The position numbers were made by a program, and so were the translations under genes. Under the pieces are notes generated by a model, which was not told the DNA's origin, made no database searches, and was given only the letters and a program-made list of their open reading frames with translations. Shown here piece by piece: positions 1 through 8,593 of a stretch of DNA of 64,000 nucleotides; positions within the stretch are counted from its first letter, which is position 1, and every line of letters begins with the position of its first letter. Source of the DNA: Bog-756 sp963699105 (lineage in GTDB: Bacteria > Actinomycetota > Acidimicrobiia > Acidimicrobiales > RAAP-2); NCBI GenBank assembly GCA_963699105.1, contig CAVOTI010000003.1, forward strand, positions 310,001 to 374,000, written 5' to 3'.

Positions 1-575
1 GTCAACATCAAGGCGTCGAGGGCGCTGACGACGGCGTGGAAGCTTCCCTGCAGATGGGGGGACGTGGGTCCGTAGGCGCCGCCGAGGAGGAAGCTGGTGA
101 GTGGGGCGCCCTCGGCCTGCAGGGAACGGACGAACAGCTCCACCTCCTGTTTCGACGCGCCGTAGGCGGAGAGCGGCGTGGCCAGCTCGGACGACGGGGT
201 GACGATCGGCTCCGACGTCGGGAGATACACCGTGACGGTGGAGGTGTAGATGATCGGGTCGAGCCCACGGGCCACCGCTTCACCGATCACCGTCTTGCTA
301 CCCACCACGTTCACATTGGACGTCGGGTCGGATCCGAGGGGGATCTCGGCGGCCGCGTGGACGACGGCCTCACATCCGTCGAGGGCGGCTACCACCGATC
401 GGTGGTCGGTCACATCGCCCTGGACGCTCTCGGCCTCCACCCCGTGTGGCTCCAGGACGGGTCCGACCCGCTCCGGTCTCCGGGCCAGGACCCTCACTTG
501 GTGGCCGTGCCGGACCAGGGCGGCCACCGTATGTGAACCGATGAAGCCGGTGCCCCCGGTGACCAGTACCTTCAC
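1..575 (-). CDS. NAD(P)-dependent epimerase/dehydratase (extended SDR), 3' end cut by window edge
   Basis: Translating the minus strand from a GTG at 575 gives an open frame to the window edge. It starts VKVLVTGGTGFIGSHTVAAL, the N-terminal Rossmann strand with the GxxGxxG nucleotide-binding motif. Further on come a GDVTD segment, a VVHAAAE segment after strand 4, and a YGASK motif holding the catalytic Tyr and Lys (YxxxK). These mark the extended short-chain dehydrogenase family, which acts on nucleotide sugars, flavonoid-like ketones or related substrates; the substrate cannot be told. An AGGAGG sequence lies about ten bases before the GTG and supports the start. The C-terminal substrate domain is outside the window. 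Family membership is seen directly; specificity is unknown. Confidence 0.85.
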   Translation of the reverse strand, partial: MKVLVTGGTGFIGSHTVAALVRHGHQVRVLARRPERVGPVLEPHGVEAESVQGDVTDHRSVVAALDGCEAVVHAAAEIPLGSDPTSNVNVVGSKTVIGEAVARGLDPIIYTSTVTVYLPTSEPIVTPSSELATPLSAYGASKQEVELFVRSLQAEGAPLTSFLLGGAYGPTSPHLQGSFHAVVSALDALML

Positions 576-926
576 CGCCCGCCCCTCCTGACATCGCTGG
601 CCATGATGGCCTCCGGCCTCCGGGATGCGACTCGTACCATCGGGTTCAGTGGGCAGCTTCGGACAGCCGGAGTTGGTCCCGCCACGCAGAACATCGGGGC
701 CATCCCCGTTCGAACAGACACTCAGTCCCCCCGCGCTCTCGAGGGGCGAACTGTACCGGACGTACCCGGACGGCGGCGAAGGGACGATCGCCTCAGTTGA
801 TTCCGAGGTGGCGCGGCGGGTGGGCCGGGAGCGGGAGTCCGAACCCGTCCTTGTCCGCCCCCTTCGGGACGTGCCACCGATGATCCGTCGATGCCGGTCT
901 GCCAAGAGTTGCCACGACCGGTTGGC
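576..926. other. Intergenic stretch without a convincing gene
   Basis: This stretch separates the SDR gene (minus strand) from the PadR promoter (plus strand). The reading frames here have no recognisable protein character, and most of the stretch is ordinary high-GC sequence. I see no repeat or RNA gene. The only clear signal is the promoter that begins at 927. Confidence 0.5.
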
Positions 927-955
927 TTGACATATACCGGCTATCGGCATATACA
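927..955 (+). promoter_or_regulatory. Sigma70-type promoter with operator-like inverted repeat in the spacer, for the PadR operon
   Basis: TTGACA at 927-932 and TATACA at 950-955 are separated by exactly 17 bp, close to a consensus housekeeping promoter. An inverted repeat, TATACCG (933-939) and CGGCATA (945-951) with a 5-nt centre and one mismatch, fills the spacer and touches the -10. That is where a PadR repressor would block RNA polymerase. The expected start of transcription, about 7 nt after the -10, coincides with the GTG at 962, so the message is probably leaderless. Autoregulation is inferred from PadR biology. Confidence 0.7.
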
Positions 956-961
956 GCAACG

Positions 962-1291
962 GTGACTTCGGAGATGCGAGGACCGTCCTTCTTCGTCCTC
1001 ACCGCCCTGGCCGACGGGCCCCGACACGGTTATGGAGTCATCCGGGAGGTCGAACGACTGTCCGATGGAAGGACGAGGCTGCGAGCCGGGACGCTGTACG
1101 CCGCATTTGACCGCCTGTCCGCCGAGGGTCTGATCGAAGTGGCCAACGAGGAAGTCGTCGATGGTCGCCTTCGACGGAACTACCAGCTCACCGAATCGGG
1201 GAGGGCGGTGCTCAGTGCCGAGTCGCGCCGTCGTGTGGCCATCTCGAGGGAGGCGCTGCGGCGCCTCCGCCTCTCGGGAGGCTACGGGTGA
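962..1291 (+). CDS. PadR-family transcriptional regulator
   Basis: The 109-residue protein has the PadR winged-helix layout. An N-terminal FFVLTALADGPRHGYGVIRE segment is followed by RAGTLYAAFDRLSAEGLIE, where the wing and recognition helix lie, and by RRNYQLTESGRAVL. PadR proteins are usually repressors of detoxification or transport genes and bind palindromic operators as dimers. The GTG at 962 fits a leaderless message from the promoter just upstream. An ATG at 974 is the alternative, but GGAG directly abuts it, too close to act as a normal ribosome site. The stop overlaps the next start (GTGA), so the two genes should be translationally coupled. The ligand is unknown. Confidence 0.88.
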   Translation: MTSEMRGPSFFVLTALADGPRHGYGVIREVERLSDGRTRLRAGTLYAAFDRLSAEGLIEVANEEVVDGRLRRNYQLTESGRAVLSAESRRRVAISREALRRLRLSGGYG

Positions 1292-1851
1292 GCAGATCCG
1301 AGCGGCGCTATCGGCGGTGGCTTCGCTTCTACCCGAAGGAGTACCGCCACGCCCGAGGGGAGGAAATCCTCACGACCCTGCTCGAAGCCCGTTCCGACCG
1401 GGGTCGGCTGTCCCTCGCCGACCTCCTTCACATAACGACGCACGGCACCTACGTGCGGGCCTGGTCGATGGCCAGGCGCTGGCGGGCGGCAAGGCTGCCG
1501 AGATCCGTCTACGTCGCCACTCTGGTGATAGCCATCCTCGCCGCCCTCAATCTCCTGGCTGCCGCCTTCCCCCACAACGGTCCCCAGAATCAGAGCTCTC
1601 ACCTCGACAACATCGTCGTGGGATTCGTGTTCGTCGGGATCGATCTCCTCCTGTGGGCGTGGTCCAGGCGCCTCTATCCCCTGGCCATGGGCGTCCTCGC
1701 GGTCGTCGTGGCCACATCGGCGGTGACCGTCGACCTTTCCCGGGATGTGTACGCCGTCGTCCCGCTCGTACTGCTCGTGGTCGGCCGGAAGCGGTACATG
1801 GCGCGGATTCCGATGGTCGAGCTGCCCCCGGGACCCCGCAAGGTGGTCTGA
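1288..1851 (+). CDS. Membrane protein partner of the PadR regulator
   Basis: This 187-residue protein starts at a GTG that overlaps the PadR stop codon. Its basic N-terminus contains RRWLRFYPKEYRHARGEEIL, a conserved segment seen in actinobacterial membrane proteins encoded after PadR genes (from memory of the family). After about 70 soluble residues there are roughly four hydrophobic segments: SVYVATLVIAILAALNLL, NIVVGFVFVGIDLLLWAW, PLAMGVLAVVVATSAV and VYAVVPLVLLVV. No catalytic motif is visible. Its position suggests that it is co-expressed with the regulator and may be the function controlled by it. The role is unknown. Confidence 0.75.
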   Translation: MSRSERRYRRWLRFYPKEYRHARGEEILTTLLEARSDRGRLSLADLLHITTHGTYVRAWSMARRWRAARLPRSVYVATLVIAILAALNLLAAAFPHNGPQNQSSHLDNIVVGFVFVGIDLLLWAWSRRLYPLAMGVLAVVVATSAVTVDLSRDVYAVVPLVLLVVGRKRYMARIPMVELPPGPRKVV

Positions 1852-1966
1852 TCTGGCGGGGCGCGTTGAGTCCCCTCGCTCGTTCTGATCCGTCCGACAA
1901 CCGAGTTCGGTCATGGCAGAAAGAGTGGGATATTTGGCATTGCCGCCATCGATCGGCGGGGGGACA

Positions 1967-2944
1967 ATGGGGGCGATGCCGAGCCGATCCGTCGTTGTCG
2001 TCGCCTTTCCCGATCTGCAAGCCCTCGACGTGACTGGTCCCGTCGAGGTCTTCGACGTGGCCAACCGAATCTCGGGGCGAAACGAGTACACGATCGAAGT
2101 GGCCGGAACGCGGCTGGGGAGGGTGAGGACCTCGAGCGGGCTCGACCTCGCCATCGACACCGCCCTCGGTGAGGTTGCCGGCGCTCCCGACACGCTGAGC
2201 GTGGCGGGAGGGGCCGGAACCGCGGCGGCACTGGCCGACACCGAACTGGTGAGCCAGGTGGGCCGGTTGGCCAAACGGGCTCGACGGGTCACGTCGGTGT
2301 GCTCGGGGGCCTTCGTCCTGGCCGAAGCGGGTCTGCTCGACGGCAGACGGGCCACCACCCATTGGGCCTGGTGCGAGGCGTTTGCCGCCAGGTACCCGGC
2401 AGTAGTGGTCGATCCTGAACCCATCTACGTGCGGGACGGGAATGTCTACACCTCGGCTGGGGTGACCGCGGGAATGGACCTGGCCCTGGCCCTCGTCGAA
2501 GAGGACCTGGGTCGTGATCTCGCCCTGGCCGTGGCTCGTCAGCTGGTGATGTTCCTGCACCGACCGGCCAACCAGACTCAGTTCAGTGCCCAGCTGGTGT
2601 CCCAACTGGCCGAGCGGGACGCTCTACGTGAAGCCCAGCGATTGATCGCCGAGAACCCGGGCGCCGCCCTGACGGTGCCCACTCTGGCCGCCCATGTAGG
2701 AATGAGCGAGCGCAATTTCGCCCGATACTTCCGCCAGGAGGTCGGACAGCCTCCTGGGCGCTATGTCGCCTCCGTGCGCATCGAAGCGGCGCGACGCCTC
2801 CTGGAGGACACCGACCGGGCCGTCGCCGATATCGCCGAGGCCTGTGGTCTCGGCTCGGCCGAGACCATGCGGCGGAGTTTCGTTCGCACCCTCGGTTGCG
2901 GTCCCACCGAGTTCCGGCGCCGGTTCCGATCCGGCGCCGCCTGA
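1967..2944 (+). CDS. GlxA-family regulator: DJ-1/PfpI domain fused to AraC DNA-binding domain
   Basis: Residues 1-190 form a DJ-1/PfpI-like domain starting MGAMPSRSVVVVAFPDLQAL, with SVCSGAFVLAEAGLLDG carrying the nucleophile-elbow Cys and RATTHW after it. The C-terminal ~100 residues form an AraC-type double HTH: LTVPTLAAHVGMSERNFARY, then VADIAEACGLGSAETMRRSF. This is the GlxA layout, in which the amidotransferase-like domain senses a small molecule. The start at 1967 gives the usual ~325 residues and follows a G-rich ribosome site; the in-frame ATG at 1913 lacks one. A stand-alone DJ-1 gene follows 17 bp after the stop, so the two probably form an operon. The effector is unknown. Confidence 0.85.
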   Translation: MGAMPSRSVVVVAFPDLQALDVTGPVEVFDVANRISGRNEYTIEVAGTRLGRVRTSSGLDLAIDTALGEVAGAPDTLSVAGGAGTAAALADTELVSQVGRLAKRARRVTSVCSGAFVLAEAGLLDGRRATTHWAWCEAFAARYPAVVVDPEPIYVRDGNVYTSAGVTAGMDLALALVEEDLGRDLALAVARQLVMFLHRPANQTQFSAQLVSQLAERDALREAQRLIAENPGAALTVPTLAAHVGMSERNFARYFRQEVGQPPGRYVASVRIEAARRLLEDTDRAVADIAEACGLGSAETMRRSFVRTLGCGPTEFRRRFRSGAA

Positions 2945-2961
2945 ACCGAAAGAGAGGACAA

Positions 2962-3609
2962 GTGGATATCGCCATACTGCTCTTCGAAGGACTGACTGCT
3001 CTCGATGCCGTCGGACCCTACGAGGTCCTGTCGAAGTTGCCGGGGGCTTCGGTCACGTTCGCCGGTGTCGACGCCGGGCCTGTTCGCACCGACAACGGCA
3101 GTCTGGCGCTGAGCGCCGACGCCGCACTCCCCGACCTCGAGCATCCGGACATCCTGGTCGTCCCCGGTGGTCACGGCCAAACGGTGCTCATGGACAACCA
3201 GGCGGTTTTGTCATGGCTACGGGGTGTCCACACCACCAGTACCTGGACCACGTCGGTGTGCACCGGGTCTCTCCTGCTGGGCGCAGCCGGCATCCTGCAG
3301 GGAAAACGGGCCACCTCGCACTGGCTGGCACTCGAACAGCTCCCGGCCCTCGGGGCCAACCCGGTGGCCGAGCGCGTTGTCATCGACGGCAAGGTCGTGA
3401 CCGCGGCCGGAGTATCGGCAGGCATCGACATGGCGCTGGCCATCGCCGCCGAGGTGGCGGGTCCCGAGGTCGCCCAGATCATCCAACTGGGCATCGAGTA
3501 CGACCCCCGGCCGCCGTTCGACTCCGGATCGCCCGGCAAGGCACCGGCCGCCGTTACCGAGTACTTGAGGTCGCACAGCAGGTTCGTCCTGAATGGCCAA
3601 CGCCGGTAG
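2962..3609 (+). CDS. DJ-1/PfpI family protein, isonitrile hydratase-like
   Basis: The 215-residue protein starts at a GTG with AGAGAGGA just upstream. It is a single DJ-1/PfpI domain: VDIAILLFEGLTALDAVGPY, an acidic residue at the strand end, and SVCTGSLLLGAAGIL with Cys100 at the nucleophile elbow, followed by KRATSHW. This motif set is the one seen in isonitrile hydratase and GlxA-associated DJ-1 proteins, so hydrolysis or hydration of a small nitrogen compound is possible. Its sequence resembles the N-terminal domain of the preceding GlxA regulator, as if one was copied from the other. Substrate unproven. Confidence 0.8.
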   Translation: MDIAILLFEGLTALDAVGPYEVLSKLPGASVTFAGVDAGPVRTDNGSLALSADAALPDLEHPDILVVPGGHGQTVLMDNQAVLSWLRGVHTTSTWTTSVCTGSLLLGAAGILQGKRATSHWLALEQLPALGANPVAERVVIDGKVVTAAGVSAGIDMALAIAAEVAGPEVAQIIQLGIEYDPRPPFDSGSPGKAPAAVTEYLRSHSRFVLNGQRR

Positions 3610-3704
3610 CTCGGTCTTTCGGAGGCGGAACGGTTGCCCGGGTGCCTACCATGAGCGAGGAATAGGCCGTACCGGTCCGAGTTGAGCAAGAGGGAGGATC
3701 CCCA

Positions 3705-4469
3705 GTGAGCGACTACCCGGGGGCGATCGTCCCGGCCAACCATGTGGAAGGGGTCCCCCGGCGCATCCGAGCAGTTCTGGGTGGGAGCGTGGTCATCGAC
3801 ACGATCGCCGCCCTCTACGTGTGGGAGTGGCCCTTCTATCCCCAGTACCACATCCCGATGGCCGATGTCGATGGAGGTGTGCTGGTAGACGAACACCACC
3901 AAGAACGCCTGCACTTGGGGAATGCCGATCGCTACGGCATCCGGATGGGCGATGATTACCGACCCGGTACCGCCCATCTGTACACCGACTCAGAGATCGA
4001 CGGCGTCACCGGCACGCTCCACGTCGACTGGTCTGCTGTCGACAGCTGGTTCGAGGAGGACGAAGAGGTGTTCGTGCACCCTCGCAATCCCTACACACGA
4101 GTCGACGCGCTGCGCTCGACCCGTAGCGTCAGCGTGGAACTCGATGGCGCCGAGCTCGCTCGATCATCTTCGCCGGTCATGGTCTTCGAAACCGGCCTAC
4201 CGACCCGGTACTACTTCAATCGTACCGAAGTGCGGTTCAACGATCTGGTGGGCAGTGACACGATCACGTCGTGCCCCTACAAGGGCCGGACCAGTACCTA
4301 TTGGTCGGTTCGCACCGGGGGTCAGATCCTCCCCGATATCGCCTGGGCCTATGACTTCCCGACCCGTCAGCTACAGCCCATCGCCGGACTGATCGCCTTC
4401 TACAACGAGAAGGTGGATATCACGGTCGACGGTGTCCGGTTGGAACGACCCACCACTCATTTTTCGTAG
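3705..4469 (+). CDS. DUF427 domain-containing protein (duplicated domain)
   Basis: The GTG start has GAGGGAGG upstream. The 254-residue protein appears to contain two DUF427-type halves. The first (about 20-135) has RRIRAVLGGSVVIDTIAALYV and YVWEWPFYPQY. The second (about 140-250) has RSVSVELDGAELARSSSPVMV, LPTRYYFNRTEV and the family signature SCPYKGRTSTYWSVR. DUF427 proteins are small cytosolic beta-barrel proteins without a settled role. No signal peptide or membrane segment is present. The gene stands alone, ends convergent with the deaminase gene, and gives no contextual clue. Confidence 0.85.
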   Translation: MSDYPGAIVPANHVEGVPRRIRAVLGGSVVIDTIAALYVWEWPFYPQYHIPMADVDGGVLVDEHHQERLHLGNADRYGIRMGDDYRPGTAHLYTDSEIDGVTGTLHVDWSAVDSWFEEDEEVFVHPRNPYTRVDALRSTRSVSVELDGAELARSSSPVMVFETGLPTRYYFNRTEVRFNDLVGSDTITSCPYKGRTSTYWSVRTGGQILPDIAWAYDFPTRQLQPIAGLIAFYNEKVDITVDGVRLERPTTHFS

Positions 4470-4556
4470 TCCGCCGGCCGGCCGGTTGCTGGCTGCTCAT
4501 CACAAGTCCAGGCCTCCGGCGGGGTCCGGTCACGCCCACCAGGCGGTGAGCCGTGG

Positions 4557-5567
4557 TCAAGCATCTCCCGACAGAGCAGGGTGGTCGGACCACTGGAACG
4601 AGTCATGGATGGCTTGAAGATGCGATCGCGTCTCGCCGTCGCAGAGTGCCCCGACCACCCCGGAGTGGAAGGCTCGTTCCGGTGAGCAACCCAACTGGGC
4701 GGCGACCCGGTAGTCGCGGGTGAGATCGGTGCCGAACATCGCCGGATCGTCGGTACTGATCGAGCAGAGCACGCCCGCCTCCATCAACTGGGGAAGCGGG
4801 TGTGCCTCCATGGATCCGACCACCCGCGTACAGAGGTTGGACACCGGGCACACGTCGCACACGATGGACCTGGCGGCCAGCTCTCGGAGCAGGCCCTGGT
4901 CTTCCACGGCCCGGATGCCGTGTCGGATCCGATCGGCTTGAAGAGCGTCGATGGCACCCCGTATCGATTCCGGTCCCGCTGCCTCGCCGGCGTGTGGCAC
5001 CGAGCCGAGACCTGCGTCCTTGACGAGGCGGAACGCCCTCTCGAAGGGTTCGGGCGGGTATGAAGCCTCTGGGCCCCCGATTCCGAGGCCGACGATGCCT
5101 CGATTTCGGTACTTCAGTGCGTAGCGGGCCGTCTCCAAGGCCGCGTCCAGTCCGAGGAAGCGGGGTACGTCGGCGGTCAAGCGGACGTCCACGCCGTAGA
5201 GCTCACCGGCTTCTGCAGCACCGTCACAGAAGCCGGCGAACACCTCGTCCCACGACGAACCCCCGCTGATCCGTTCTACCGGGGTGAAGATGCCCTCGAT
5301 GTACACAGCACCGTGGGATGCTGCCTCTCGGGCATAGGCCACCACCACCTGACGGAAGTCCCGGTATCTTTGGAGGGCCGGCGTCGTCATCATCCACAGG
5401 TCGAGAAAGTGCTCGAAGTCGCGGAACCGGTAGAGCTCGGCCAGCTCCTCGGGGTTGTCGACCGGAAGCGAATACCCGTTTCGGGATGCCATCTCCAAGA
5501 GATCGTCGGGGCCGACGGTCCCCTCGAGGTGTACGTGGAGTTCGATCTTGGGAAACGAAGGCTGCAT
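4557..5567 (-). CDS. Adenosine deaminase family protein
   Basis: This is a 336-residue metallo-dependent hydrolase. The zinc ligands H11 and H13 lie in ELHVHLEG, H192 in PHAGE with catalytic E195, and D273/D274 in STDDPAMF; H216 in RIRHGIRA is the expected active-site His. These residues define the adenosine/adenine deaminase family. Close relatives in actinobacteria act on adenosine or on aminodeoxyfutalosine in the futalosine menaquinone route. No other menaquinone gene is nearby, so the substrate is open. CAGGAG lies before the ATG. The length is normal for the family. Confidence 0.85.
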   Translation of the reverse strand: MQPSFPKIELHVHLEGTVGPDDLLEMASRNGYSLPVDNPEELAELYRFRDFEHFLDLWMMTTPALQRYRDFRQVVVAYAREAASHGAVYIEGIFTPVERISGGSSWDEVFAGFCDGAAEAGELYGVDVRLTADVPRFLGLDAALETARYALKYRNRGIVGLGIGGPEASYPPEPFERAFRLVKDAGLGSVPHAGEAAGPESIRGAIDALQADRIRHGIRAVEDQGLLRELAARSIVCDVCPVSNLCTRVVGSMEAHPLPQLMEAGVLCSISTDDPAMFGTDLTRDYRVAAQLGCSPERAFHSGVVGALCDGETRSHLQAIHDSFQWSDHPALSGDA

Positions 5568-5806
5568 GTCAACTCCTGACCGCGTCGAAGGATTGTCCTT
5601 TCGACACGAGCCGGAGCCCTCTGGCCCTTCCCATCTGGTCAGCTCATGACAGGAGTGAGCCTACTCGTTCTCGATCGACGGTCTCATGGAGGGTGGAAGC
5701 CAGATCGACCAGCACCGCCGGTCGGCGGTGGCACCGAGGGGGTCACAACACTCGAGAAGCGGCGGCGCAGTGATTCCCGATGAAGACGGCCTGACATACT
5801 GAATCG

Positions 5807-6268
5807 GTGGAGCGGGTCACCATCCGGAGGGCCGGGTTGGACGATGTCGAACGACTGGTCGAACTGCTCGACCACGGATCGCAGGCGGAGAGAAGGGAGG
5901 TACCCTCCGAGCTGACCGCTTACCGAGCAGCTCTGGCCGAGATCCAGCAAACTGCCGGCAACGACGTCATGGTGGCAGAAGTAGCCGGTGAGGTGGTCGG
6001 CCTGTGTCAGCTGGTGGTCTTCCGCCACTTCCAGCAGTCGGGAGGACTGTGTGGTGAAGTCGAATCCATGCACGTGCACCCCGACTTCCGCTCCCAGGGG
6101 ATCGGTGCACAATTGCTGGCGGCGGCCATCGAAGTGGCCCGGCAAGCAGGCTGCTACCGGGTTCAACTCACCTCCAACCTCCGGCGCCCCGATGCCCACC
6201 GCTTCTACGCATCCCACGGTTTCGACCCGAGCCATGTCGGATTCAAGCAAGCGCTGCGGACCGATTGA
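5807..6268 (+). CDS. GNAT family N-acetyltransferase
   Basis: The 153-residue protein is a single GNAT domain. It begins VTIRRAGLDDVERLVELL, has the beta4 segment VVGLCQLVVFRHF, then motif A with HVHPDFRSQGIGAQLL, whose Q/RxxGxG loop binds acetyl-CoA pyrophosphate, and ends AHRFYASHGFD as motif B. It transfers an acetyl group to an amine; the acceptor cannot be deduced. The GTG start lies 6 nt after a CATACT hexamer (5795-5800), compatible with a leaderless message. It is divergent from the deaminase gene. Confidence 0.82.
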   Translation: MERVTIRRAGLDDVERLVELLDHGSQAERREVPSELTAYRAALAEIQQTAGNDVMVAEVAGEVVGLCQLVVFRHFQQSGGLCGEVESMHVHPDFRSQGIGAQLLAAAIEVARQAGCYRVQLTSNLRRPDAHRFYASHGFDPSHVGFKQALRTD

Positions 6269-6342
6269 CATGGCAACCGATGCACAACTCGCCGTCCCGG
6301 GGTCCGAGGTGACGGGCCATCCGCCACCGTTGCCTCGGCCGT

Positions 6343-7129
6343 CTAGCTGAGCACGTCCTTGCGGTTGAACCACCACCAGGTGATGCCCAGGAAGACGATC
6401 GAATATGGGACCTGGAGAATCACTCCACGCAGCATTTCCGTGGAGGCCCCCCGAAAGAACAGGCCCTGCCAGGCATCCAGGTAGTGGGTGGGGTAGACGT
6501 AGCTGGTGCCGTTGAGGGATGAGATGTTGTTCAGGATCTGAGAGACGACACCGAGAGCCACGCCACCGGCCACTGCGGCGAATGCCGCGTCAGTCATGGT
6601 CGACAACATGAAGGCGAACGAAAAATATGCGGCCTGGCTCCAGGCCACATACAGGGTGGCCAGAGCGAGGCGGCCGACGGCGTTGCCTTGGGAGAGAAGC
6701 GAAAAGGAAGGGGTGGTGATCGGATGCCAACCGAAGGCGAGCGTTCCCGCCACCAGCCCGACCACGGTAACCACGAAGGAGGCGAATATGGCGAGCCCGG
6801 CGGCGACCACCAGTTTCGAGCCGAGCACCCGGTTGCGAGTGACCGGCCGAACCAGAAGGTATCGGAGGGTTCCCCAGTCGGCCTCTCCGGCCACAGTCCC
6901 CGGCGAACAGTGACACCACGACCAGCAGCAAGAAGGCGCTCACTCCCCCCAAGACTGCAATCGGTATGTTGATCCCCGACGAGGCCAAATCGAAGAAGCC
7001 GGGACCGCCCCGGTGCGGTGGGTTCACCTTGAAGGCAACCGTGAAGATGATGGGGATCAAGGCCAGGAGGCCGAGGCCGACGTAGGTGCGCAGCCGCCAC
7101 ACCTGCTTGCGGGCCTCTACGGTGATCAC
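6343..7129 (-). pseudogene. ABC-2 type transporter permease, frame broken near 6898-6901
   Basis: Two adjoining frames together make one permease of about 262 residues. The N-terminal frame (7129 downward) begins with a soluble helix and the first two membrane segments (YVGLGLLALIPIIFTVAF; IPIAVLGGVSAFLLLVVVSL) and ends at LFAGD. The second frame resumes with VAGEADWGTLRYLLVRPVTR, the conserved cytosolic coupling segment of ABC-2 permeases, followed by four membrane helices. The break falls at CCCC (6898-6901, GGGG on the coding strand). Either one G is extra or two bases are missing; the family's usual GDTVAGEA pattern favours the second. The start overlaps the ATPase stop (GTGA). Sequencing error or true inactivation cannot be told apart. 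Confidence 0.8.
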
Positions 7130-8031
7130 TGTCGTTCCAACAGATCGATGAAGGCGTCCTCGAGCTGGTGGCGAGTGGTGATCGTCTCCACCCCCACCCC
7201 GGCCTCGACCAGTGCCGCCACGACCTTCTTGCGCTCTATGCCGTCGAGCTCGAGTGACAGCCCTCGACCCTCGGGCGACACCTTTCGCACCTCGCCGATC
7301 GCATCCAGAACCTGTCTGGCCCCGAGGAGGTCGTCCACTTCCAGATAGACCGAGGTGGTGGCACCCAGGAGATCGGAGACCGAACCCACCATGACGAGCC
7401 GCCCCTTGCTCATGACGGCTACGTGGTCACAGATCTGCTCCACTTCGCTCAACAAGTGGCTCGAGACGAGCACGGTGGTCCCGCCGGCCGCCACCCGTCG
7501 CAGTACGTCTCGCACATGGCGCATCTGTTGGGGATCGAGGCCGTCGGTCGGTTCGTCGATCACCAACAGGTCGGGTCTTCCCAACAGCGCCTGGGCGATC
7601 CCCAGGCGCTGGCGCATGCCGTGGGAATACGTCTTGAACTTGCGATCGATGGCATCACCGAGATCGGCGGTGTCGAGGGCCTGATCCAAGTTGGCCTCGG
7701 TCATCGGAGCCCGGCCGGCTCTCCAGAACAGCTCCAGGTTCTTGCGTCCCGACAGATGGGGCACGAAACCTGGCCCCTCCACCAGTACCCCCACCCGACC
7801 GAGCACCGAGGCGCCGGGTTCGACCGTCTCGCCAAAGATGCGAACGCCACCCGAGGTGGGCCGGATGAGTCCTACGAGCATCCGCATGGTCGTGGTCTTA
7901 CCGGCACCATTTGGACCGAGCAGACCGAACACACTGCCGCTTCCCACGGTCAAGTCCAGATGGTCGACCGCCAACAGGTGGCGGTCGTAGCGCTTGGTAA
8001 TGTCTTCGACAACTATCGGGTCGGCCGTCAC
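7126..8031 (-). CDS. ABC transporter ATP-binding protein
   Basis: The protein is 301 residues from a GTG at 8031, which has AGGAAG upstream; a start at 8115 would add 28 residues outside the domain. It carries Walker A (GLLGPNGAGKTTT, about residues 37-49), the signature YSHGMRQRLGIAQALL, Walker B LLVIDEPTDGLDP and the switch His in LVSSHLLSEVEQI. The C-terminal ~80 residues form the regulatory tail usual in ABC-2 drug or lipid exporters. It is coupled by a 4-nt overlap to the permease gene that follows. The substrate is unknown. Confidence 0.9.
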   Translation of the reverse strand: MTADPIVVEDITKRYDRHLLAVDHLDLTVGSGSVFGLLGPNGAGKTTTMRMLVGLIRPTSGGVRIFGETVEPGASVLGRVGVLVEGPGFVPHLSGRKNLELFWRAGRAPMTEANLDQALDTADLGDAIDRKFKTYSHGMRQRLGIAQALLGRPDLLVIDEPTDGLDPQQMRHVRDVLRRVAAGGTTVLVSSHLLSEVEQICDHVAVMSKGRLVMVGSVSDLLGATTSVYLEVDDLLGARQVLDAIGEVRKVSPEGRGLSLELDGIERKKVVAALVEAGVGVETITTRHQLEDAFIDLLERQ

Positions 8032-8290
8032 AACACTTCCTGTGCCCAGTCGGGGCTCCTTGTCACCTTCACCGCCCGGCGATCCGGGACGGGTGAATAT
8101 TACGTCCGTAGTCAACCGGGGAACGCACCGACCAGGCCCGATCCGACAGGAAAATGGAGCGGGCGGGCCGTGCCGCTTCGAACCCGGTCCGGGGTCTCAC
8201 CGCCGTCAAAAGAATACCGATCGCCCACCCCGGCCTCTGACCCGTCAGGGGGTGGACGGGATAAAGTGGGAGGGCGCGAGAGCGGAACCG

Positions 8291-8569
8291 ATGGTCGTAT
8301 CGAACCCCAGCTCCAGGTCGAAGTTGACTGGTAGGCAGAAGTGGCTGATTGCCGGCCTCATTCTTCTACAGGTGCCGTCGAGTCTGATCTTCTTCCCTCT
8401 GGCGGCGGTCTTTTCCCTGACCGGCATCGGCATACCTCTGAGCATCATCTTCCTGGGAATCGGAACGATGCCGTTCTCGCTGGCCATGAAACGCAAACTT
8501 GCCTGGCAATCCGGCGGAGGCCCAGAACCGGAAGAAGGTCGGAAACCAGGGTGGCCGGAGGCACGTTGA
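8291..8569 (+). CDS. Small membrane protein
   Basis: From the ATG at 8291 the frame gives 92 residues. A basic N-terminus (SKLTGRQKW) is followed by two hydrophobic segments, LIAGLILLQVPSSLIFFPLA and a Gly/Ile-rich stretch ending LGIGTMPFSLAM, and a charged tail. The composition and the flanking basic residues fit a two-helix inner-membrane protein. I do not recognise a family. The frame stays open far upstream of 8291, but that part is Arg/Pro-rich and looks non-coding. The ribosome site is weak. Confidence 0.55.
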   Translation: MVVSNPSSRSKLTGRQKWLIAGLILLQVPSSLIFFPLAAVFSLTGIGIPLSIIFLGIGTMPFSLAMKRKLAWQSGGGPEPEEGRKPGWPEAR

Positions 8570-8593
8570 CTCCGGACGGCGGCGATCGGAGCG

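Noticed and set aside
5040..5065. GGGTAT at 5056-5061 as another stress-sigma promoter
   Set aside because: It lies antisense within the deaminase gene and has no GNNT element 14-16 bp upstream.
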